A stretch of DNA of 64,000 nt from Cryptomeria japonica. Taxonomy: Eukaryota; Streptophyta; Pinopsida; Cupressales; Cupressaceae. Below, in pieces: positions 57,085 through 64,000 of this stretch. The stretch's first letter is position 1; each line of letters opens with the position of its first letter. The notes below the pieces were generated by a model. It ran no database searches, was not told the origin of the DNA, and was given only the letters and a program-made list of their open reading frames with translations. The DNA lies in contig NC_081413.1 in the NCBI RefSeq assembly GCF_030272615.1, positions 716,679,867-716,743,866 of the forward strand. The letters run 5' to 3'. The position numbers and the translations under genes are program-made.

Positions 57085-59306
57085 TTACAAAGTGAATTTA
57101 CCTTGACGAGTTATAACATTGCATTCAGAGGTAGGTTCAAAAGAATATCCAATGCCTTTTAGAACAATCTTGGGTCTTTGGGTAGAATTTTCAGGGGTTT
57201 TATCCTTGATGATAATGGTAGAGACATAATTGTCCAATGAAATGTGATTGACAGTTGAATCATAGTTATAGGATGCTCTTGTATAGTTGGTTTGGTCATC
57301 TGTGGCTTTATCTTTTCCCTTGTCATGTTTTGGGAATGGTTCTTTAAACATTTCATGTTCTTGATTGGATGAGTGTCCCTCAATCTCAATATCACCTCTA
57401 TCAATAAGGTCTTGTATGATGTTCTTCAGTCGATGACAATTTCCTATTTTATGTCCCTTTCTTTTATGAAATTCACAATACTCATCATCATTCCACCAAT
57501 TTGGTTTAACCTTTGGCTCATATGGAGGTAGATCTGGAATTGTTATTATTTTGTTTGCCACTAGTTTTTTGAAAACTGATTCTAGTGGTTCTCCCAATGG
57601 AGTGTACTTCCTTCGTGATTTGGAAGTTGTTTGAGTATTCACTTGATTTCTCGTAGAGCTTGATCTGGAAAAAATGATTTTGGGTCGCACTGTATTGGCA
57701 TCCACAACACCATCATTGACTGTGTTCTTGTTTTTATTCGAAAATCTTGGCTTGTCTTTTCCTTTAAAGTCCTCTTTGTTTTCTTTGAATATCTTAATGA
57801 CTCCTTGTTCGATTAGGACCTTCTTTGTTGCTAAGCCTTTTTCAATAACGTCCTTGAAGGTGGACAAACAATCTTTTCTCAGGTCATAACCAATGTCTTT
57901 GTTAACATTCTGGGTGAACATCTCTACCATTTGTTTTTGTGGAATTTCACAAGAGCATCTACTGGCTAGATTTCTCCATCCCTTTGCTTGCTGTTACACC
58001 AAGTAGTAACCGATATATCTATCTCTATGTTGTATGAGAAATGTTGGATAAATGCCTCTGCTAGATCACCCCAAGACTTAATTCCAGGTGGGAGTTGGGA
58101 GAACCATTCCATAGCTTGATCACCTAAGCTCTATGGGAATAATCCCATCAAATATGTCTCTTCTACTGCTACCTCAATACAAGCTGTGAAAAATTGTCTT
58201 ATATGTGCCTTAGGATCGCCTTTTCCTCTATACTTATCAAACTTAGGTGTCACAAAGTGTGTAGGAAATGGAGGCATTGGAATGCTTTTGTCAAATGGAT
58301 ATGGACATATGTCTCTCATTGTGTAAGTTGGCTTCGGTGTATTTATGTCCTCCATTTTCTTTTGTAAGTCCTTGATTTGTTGTTCCAAATTTTTCTTAGG
58401 TGGAGATCGACTTCTTGGACCATACCCCATGCTTGAACCACCAGGTGGAGGAGGAGCATGTTGCATATATGGATGATATTGATCATAGACATGTTCATAT
58501 GGAGGAGGTCGATAATGGTGTTTCATATGCATATAAGGACCACTTGGTATAGAGTCATGGTGAGGAATGGAATATCTGCTTTGTCCATGTATACCATACT
58601 CTATAGGCATGTCATGAGTTTGTTCTAGTGTGTTGCCCCAAAATTTGATGTGGGGTTTCCTTCTTTCCAAATTTTGAGCATGCCTTTGAATATCCAATTG
58701 CTTTGGTGGTAGGTCTTTAGCATTAGCATGTGATTGAGTATATTTTTCTGCATAAGACTTCCATAATGGTCTGCAAAGGTGAGTATCATATGCTTGACCT
58801 TGTGTGTATGGGACCTCTAGTTTTTGAAAAAAATATGATGGTGATTCAGGCACCATATGTGGTCCTCTATTGCCTCCACTATTTGGCCTCCTTTGATCCA
58901 TGTTGAGGTGAGGTTGTTGCAAAGGTTGATTTTCCATTATTTAAGACATGTCAAAATCATGAGGGATCTTGGCTCGACTTTGTGCCATCATTTGTAAGAA
59001 ATATTGTCTATCTCTCCTCATTATTTCCTCAACCAATCGATTAAAACAGGGATCCATAATAGATTCTTCCACTTCTGTTGAATGTATTGAAAAGTTGTCC
59101 ATATTGTCATTGTGTGTATCATTGTTGTTTGTAGTGTTATCCATGTTCTCAACATTTGGAATGTTTCTAGAGGCATCCATGTCAGGTAATGTGGTATGAT
59201 CAGAATTGAAAAAGATATAATTGTCATACTCATAGGAACCCATATTTGCGGATTCTTGAGCCTCTTTAGCTTCTCTCCTAGGTTTTTGGGAATGGGTTTC
59301 AACCAT
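57085..59306 (-). pseudogene. Tat element gag, decayed
   Basis: Begins at ATG 59306 (MVETHSQKPRREAKEAQ), has an in-frame stop at 58941-58939, and continues (58937-58131) through a Pro/His/Tyr-rich region (HAPPPPGGSSMGYGPRSRSPP) and a coiled coil (LEQQIKDLQKKMEDI). The retrotransposon gag domain follows (LGDQAMEWFSQLPPGIKSW, about 58120-58060) with further stops. The 57930-57085 frame holds KGHKIGNCHRLKNIIQD after EYCEFHKR, a C-x-H...C knuckle-like motif (about 57480-57410). The product is a virus-like-particle structural protein. Confidence 0.75.
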
Positions 59307-61549
59307 GAACTAGGTGTTGACCAAGATGTGTGAGACTATATGAAAGATGGAAAGAGTATGGAAGACCAAGAGTTGGATGGAATGTAAATGAATCTGAAGT
59401 GTACTTGCAATGTCCAAAGTGTAAGACCAAGTATGTATGTAGTAGAGTAGGTGTGACTTCCAAATAGATGATAGTTTCTCTTGATGAGGTAAATTGACCT
59501 TGACTCTAAGTAAGACCAAATGAGACCCAAAGGTGATAGACCTTGATGAGGGACCACTTAGCAAAATGTTGTTGTATGTAGTGTGTTGACAAAGTATGAT
59601 GAGGACAAGCAAGTGACCTTTTGACTCAAGTTTAGACAAATGTGAATGTAATATAAGGTGTAAAGCAATGATGGACTTTGTGAGACCCAAAGACAGGTTG
59701 AATGCTAAATGAAAACCTACAAAGATAACCTAGGAAGATCAATAAGTCTGAAACTGACTATTCTTGTTTGTTGGACTATAAAAGTTTTTCAATTTTGAAC
59801 ACAGACGTGCCTGTATACTTCACAGATGCGCTTAAATGACACAGACGTGGTTATGTCAGACACAGACACGTTTTTGAGATGTTGTAAGTGAAATGTTTCT
59901 CAAGAGAACACATATGTGTTTCTTCCCTTCACAGATGCAGTTAGATGACACAAACGCGATTCTGTTAGACACAGACACATTTCTGAAAACTTTGTGCAAT
60001 TTTTTCAATCTGTGAAGTGACTTGTTGTGACCAAATCTAAATTTTTGACTATTTTCCGTGACAAAAGGACACAATGTTGATGAGGACTCAATGTTTGTAA
60101 GTGTTTAGACTCAAAATGACTCAAAGAAAAGTGTGTTGTTTGATGTAAAATTATTTTGCATACACTTGAAGACACAAAAGACACAATGTTTTGATGTTTG
60201 GTCTTGAATGTTTGATTGTTCAAAATAAGACAAGCACAATTCTTATGGCTGGCCAGGACAATAGTTGTTGATCCCACATGAGGCTATTCTATTCAGAGTG
60301 GATACTTAGATGCTTGACCCCACTGGCTCCACCCTTGGCACTCACTTATCGGGGCAGCCAAGCATCAGTCCCCACGAAAACTCCCCGTGGTGAACTTTGT
60401 ATCTCTACTAAGAACCGTATGTGTGTGGGCCGCTCCAGAGGTCCGACCTCCTGCCCCAACAACTAGAAGGATTCTGGCTTCTAGAACAAAAAGGTTCTAG
60501 TAAGGGCATCCGCTGGTGTGGCCATACATGCGACACTTTCAGCTCTGTAAATATAGAAGGCTCCCAACTGGTAGGGGTTACACCCTACAACTGATCAAAT
60601 AAATTTGATCAAATGGGTTTATGGGGAGACATAGTGTCGGTATGAACTAATCAGCAAACGTTATCCATAGTTTTCACCATGAATACAGTTGTTTATAGTG
60701 GTTCGGAAGAGGATGGCTTTTCCTCACTACCACTTGGGTCATTCTCTCCTCACTAGTAGTCCTAATGACCACACGGGGAGACAGGCCCTCTAAAGATGAA
60801 ACAAAAAGAGGCTATTGCCCAAGACACAAAAGACACTGGTTCAATTTTAGTGCACCAATTGAAGTGTTTGCTAGTCTATGAAAACAAGGCATACAATAAA
60901 GATAAAAAACCCTTGCCAAGGTCTTGCAAATAAAATATCTACTAGTAGTTTGGATTGTTTCAAATGACCACCCCTTCCCGCAAGCACACAATTTAGGTAA
61001 ATTTTAGATCCAAAAGACTGTGAAATAGGGGTCTTTGACAAAACGATTTTTCTTTCAAGACAAACTGCACCAATTTTGTTAGCTAGATCTGAAGATGTTA
61101 GCTCAAAATAAACCAGATCTGAAACCCAAATAACTAAAAACTAAATCAAAGAAACTGAAATGCAAAAACTGAACACAGACACGGTTATCAGTAACACAAA
61201 CGCTATAAAAATACGCAAACGTGCCTACGTGCCTAAATATGACATAGAAGTGGCTCCTGAACACATACACGACCCGTGCACATAGAAGCATGTGGATACC
61301 TCACAGACACGATTAGGGAACACAGACACGACCCTGTAATCTGCAAAAATAAAATAATGTCGAAGATGCAGACATGATTCCAGAAGTCACAAACAAGGCA
61401 GACAATCAAAAATGCGATCTGAAAGTGCACATACGCGAAAATGTAAAAAATGTTGGAAATGTCAAATCTGCAACTTCAAAAGCACAAAATCTACAACAAA
61501 AGATGTTAAATGTAAAAAAGGGACAAGAGTCCCATCAGGCATGCCAAAA
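59307..61549 (-). other. Tat element 5' leader with 'acacagacacg' words
   Basis: 2.2 kb between the 5' LTR and gag. No gene. The words 'acacagacacg' / 'cacagacgtg' / 'cacagatgc' recur near 59803-59880, 59930-59990 and 61160-61340. A GC-richer block at 60278-60480 ('gcagccaagcatcagtccccacg') stands out. The end (61530-61547) is the likely primer-binding site. Confidence 0.6.
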
Positions 61550-62316
61550 TGTATACGATGAAAATGGATAACAACAATATTGAAAGACTAAATGAATTCA
61601 ACCACAAAACCCTAGCCTAACAATAACAAAGATCCACCATAACATATGAAGATTACCTAAGACAATGGAAATCAAATGAAATTACAAAGATTATACCATC
61701 ACATGTCCAATAGGGTTTGGATCTCCATTCTTCCTATCTCCATTGATCTTTCTTGATATATTTGCTCTCAGATTTTATGTGTGCACAAGAGCTCAATAAA
61801 GAACAGAAAATGTGGTTACAAGTACGCTTGATCGCATATGAAAGTTCGAATGCTAGGATGCTTGATTAGGGTTGATAATGAAGGAAGAATCTCCTTATAT
61901 ATAAGACACTATAAGAAATGGAGGGATAAGATTGAGAGGTGTAAAAGATAAATGGTCGGCTATGATTAGAGGGTAGGTAAAGGAAATAATAAAATAATGA
62001 AAGGGTAGGTAGTGTATGAATTAAGAGATGAATGACATATGTCATGGGTAGAAAAGGTTAATGAATTAATTAAATAAATACATATTGATTTAATTAATAG
62101 AGGATGTGGGATCAATTAAATAAATAAGATATTTATTTAATTTAGGAAAAAGATAATTTAAATAAATAAATGTAAATGAGAAATAAGGCTAGAAGAAGAT
62201 AAATGAATGAAATAAATAAATAAAGATTTATTTAATTAATAGAAGAATTAGGCTAAATATAATTAAATAAATAAAGATATTTATTTAATTAGAAATGACA
62301 ATTTTAGGTGTCTACA
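61550..62316 (-). repeat. 5' LTR of the Tat Gypsy element
   Basis: Partner of 48354-49127 with the same TG...CA ends. It lacks a short 'tatttattta' stretch present in the other. Followed by the GTTAG target duplication at 62317-62321. Confidence 0.9.
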
Positions 62317-62321
62317 GTTAG

Positions 62322-63555
62322 ACAGTTCAAATAACCAAAAGATAACTGAGAGGGGAGGGGGGGGGGGGGTGAATCAGTTGTCACCAGATTACCAAAACCT
62401 TAACCACTTAAAACTTTAATACTAGAACACATAAGATCAATACCGGAATGCTTAACCAATTACAGAAATAACATATATACCAATTAAGCACAAGCAACAA
62501 TTAGAGAATAAATACCATCCACATGACACCAAGATTTGTACATGGAAAACTCGGCAAAGGGAAAAACCATGGTAGGAAGCCTACCCACAGTCAAATAATA
62601 CTTTTGTAGTATGTGATTACAAATTGAGGGGCTTTCACTTGCAGGAAGACCAAGAGCCTAGAGAACACTTCTCATTACAAAAGGAGTCTCACTGACTACA
62701 TAAAAATCCAGACTACAATCCAAAAGAAAGAATGAATTGCAATGATAACATCTCCTATGCCTGAATATAGTTTCGCTTAAGCTCAATACTAAAGGACTTA
62801 ATCCTCTTACATAAATCCAAATCGATCACCAATGATCGACCAAATCCTCTGCATGAATGATATTACATTATTCGCTATTATACCATCCTATATATTATCC
62901 CTTACATGATCTACAATGAGATCTTACATCATATATATACAAACCCTCGACCACAAACAATAAGGTCAACCACCAGCCAATTAAAATATTACAAAACATG
63001 TCGAACTGAGACCAAACAAATAATATCCAAGCCATAAGACATCCCAGAAACACATCAAGAAGATCAAACAACACATTACATTAAGCCGATCCATAACCTA
63101 GATAGTACCAGACCCAATTTAGGTCCACACACGTTAAAGTAATGATCCCAATCAGCCAAGTCTCAAACATGATCACCATCAACATCCTGAATCTCTACTA
63201 GAAGCTGCACCAACACCACTTATGCATAATATCAAAAGATCTTCAACAAAGCTCTACTGGTGAAACCCTCACCGGATCAACAAACCAGGCTTACCAACAT
63301 ATAAGATAGCATCCAATCACCAAATCAAAACAAACTGACTGAACATGTATCTAAGTAGCATGAATAGTACATCTAAACCAATTCCATAAGCCAAAGCATA
63401 CCAGAGTATATCGGATCATCGTGATCTAATCCAACCAGAAACCAAACATCCTACCGGGACCAAAATGGTACCGGTAAACAACCAAAACAACTAGTGTTGA
63501 CATCAATGACAAAGCATCAATGCAACACATAATCAATTCCTCCAAATGGCCAACA
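62322..63555 (-). repeat. 5' LTR of second Copia (outer part)
   Basis: Continues from the six bases at 48348-48353 across the Gypsy insertion. Contains a G14-16 run (about 62356-62371), stretches shared with 43295-43719, and about 760 bp (62590-63345) absent from the other LTR. Ends at 63555 in CCAACA (TGTTGG on the minus strand). Confidence 0.75.
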
Positions 63556-64000
63556 ACGACTCCATTTGACAAGGTACTCCTTGTATGTCTTCTTCCTAGT
63601 CTTCTTGATCACCTTGGTGTCCAATATGCTCTCCAACTTCAATGGTTGGCTAGGTGGTAGATCCTTAACCCACCCTTCATTGCCTTCTGTTGCCAAACTT
63701 GCATCCGAACCTGCAACATTATCACCTTTATAAGGAAACAAATCTGAAACATTAAAGATTGGGGATATGACCAAGCCTTGAGGAAGTTCAATCTCATAGG
63801 CATTAGAACCAAATTTATGTACAATCCAACAAGGATCAATCTTCTTCATGAGTAAATTTGTTGGCTACCACTTAGGAAGCCTCTGTTTCTTCAAGTGTGC
63901 CATCACTAAGTCCCCCACTTTATACTGCACATCTCTCTTCCTTTCATTGCATTTCTTCTTGTACTTTGTTGTATTCTTTTGGAGAGTCTCCCTTGTACTC
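63556..64000 (-). pseudogene. Chromovirus (Gypsy) integrase C-terminus and chromodomain
   Basis: On the minus strand: YKVGDLVMAHLKKQRLPKW, a stop, then KKIDPCWIVHKFGSNAYEIELP and SPIFNVSDLFPYKG, the usual chromovirus integrase GPY/F-type tail. A linker and a chromodomain start follow (DTKVIKKTRKKTYKEYLVKW). The chromodomain would bind histone marks and guide insertion. It is cut at VKW by the outer end of the second Copia LTR (63555). The element continues beyond the window. Confidence 0.85.

Overview
The window looks like nuclear DNA of a large plant genome, most likely a gymnosperm. This is inferred from the dense, old, nested LTR retrotransposons, the near absence of host genes, and one nuclear gene of mitochondrial origin; no sequence here fixes the species. 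One host gene is clear: a nuclear copy of the mitochondrial ribosomal protein S14 gene (rps14, exon about 30004-30410), with an apparent mitochondrial presequence. Almost everything else is mobile DNA.

Left part (1-29 kb). This part is built from repeated insertions of one element family into itself. A unit starts TGTTGTGACG followed at once by a short hairpin (CCCCATT-loop-AATGGGG) and ends ...CATCAACA. Each carries its own array of short repeated words, a TATA box, and a second promoter with a palindromic telomere-type box. Two units can be delimited with 5-bp target duplications (17376-21713 on +, 22197-26092 on -), both inside a third unit on the - strand. Two further + copies (tails ending at 9458 and 15946) sit directly downstream of a decayed open reading frame of unknown family, and a third related frame lies at 40.6-42.5 kb. 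No reverse transcriptase belongs to these units. The unit ending at 9458 is split by a chimera at 3151-8780: a miniature LTR element (135-bp LTRs containing a tRNA-like cloverleaf, TSD ATTCC) holding a Copia gag-pol plus one 740-bp LTR, joined at the two primer-binding sites.

Middle (29-43 kb). It holds rps14 with a possible upstream exon, an exact 493-bp tandem duplication, a chain of LTR-sharing non-autonomous Copia-like elements (33.0-35.5 kb), a promoter-like LTR region with a three-stem inverted-repeat structure (39.2 kb), and the third orphan-frame copy.

Right part (43-64 kb). Three levels of nesting are visible. A chromodomain Gypsy element at the right edge is interrupted by a second Copia element (about 43295-63555), whose 5' LTR is in turn interrupted six bases from its inner edge by a 14-kb Tat-type Gypsy element (48354-62316, TSD GTTAG, two RNase H domains, a decayed antisense ORF). 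All the element genes examined carry stops or frameshifts; none looks able to make full proteins.
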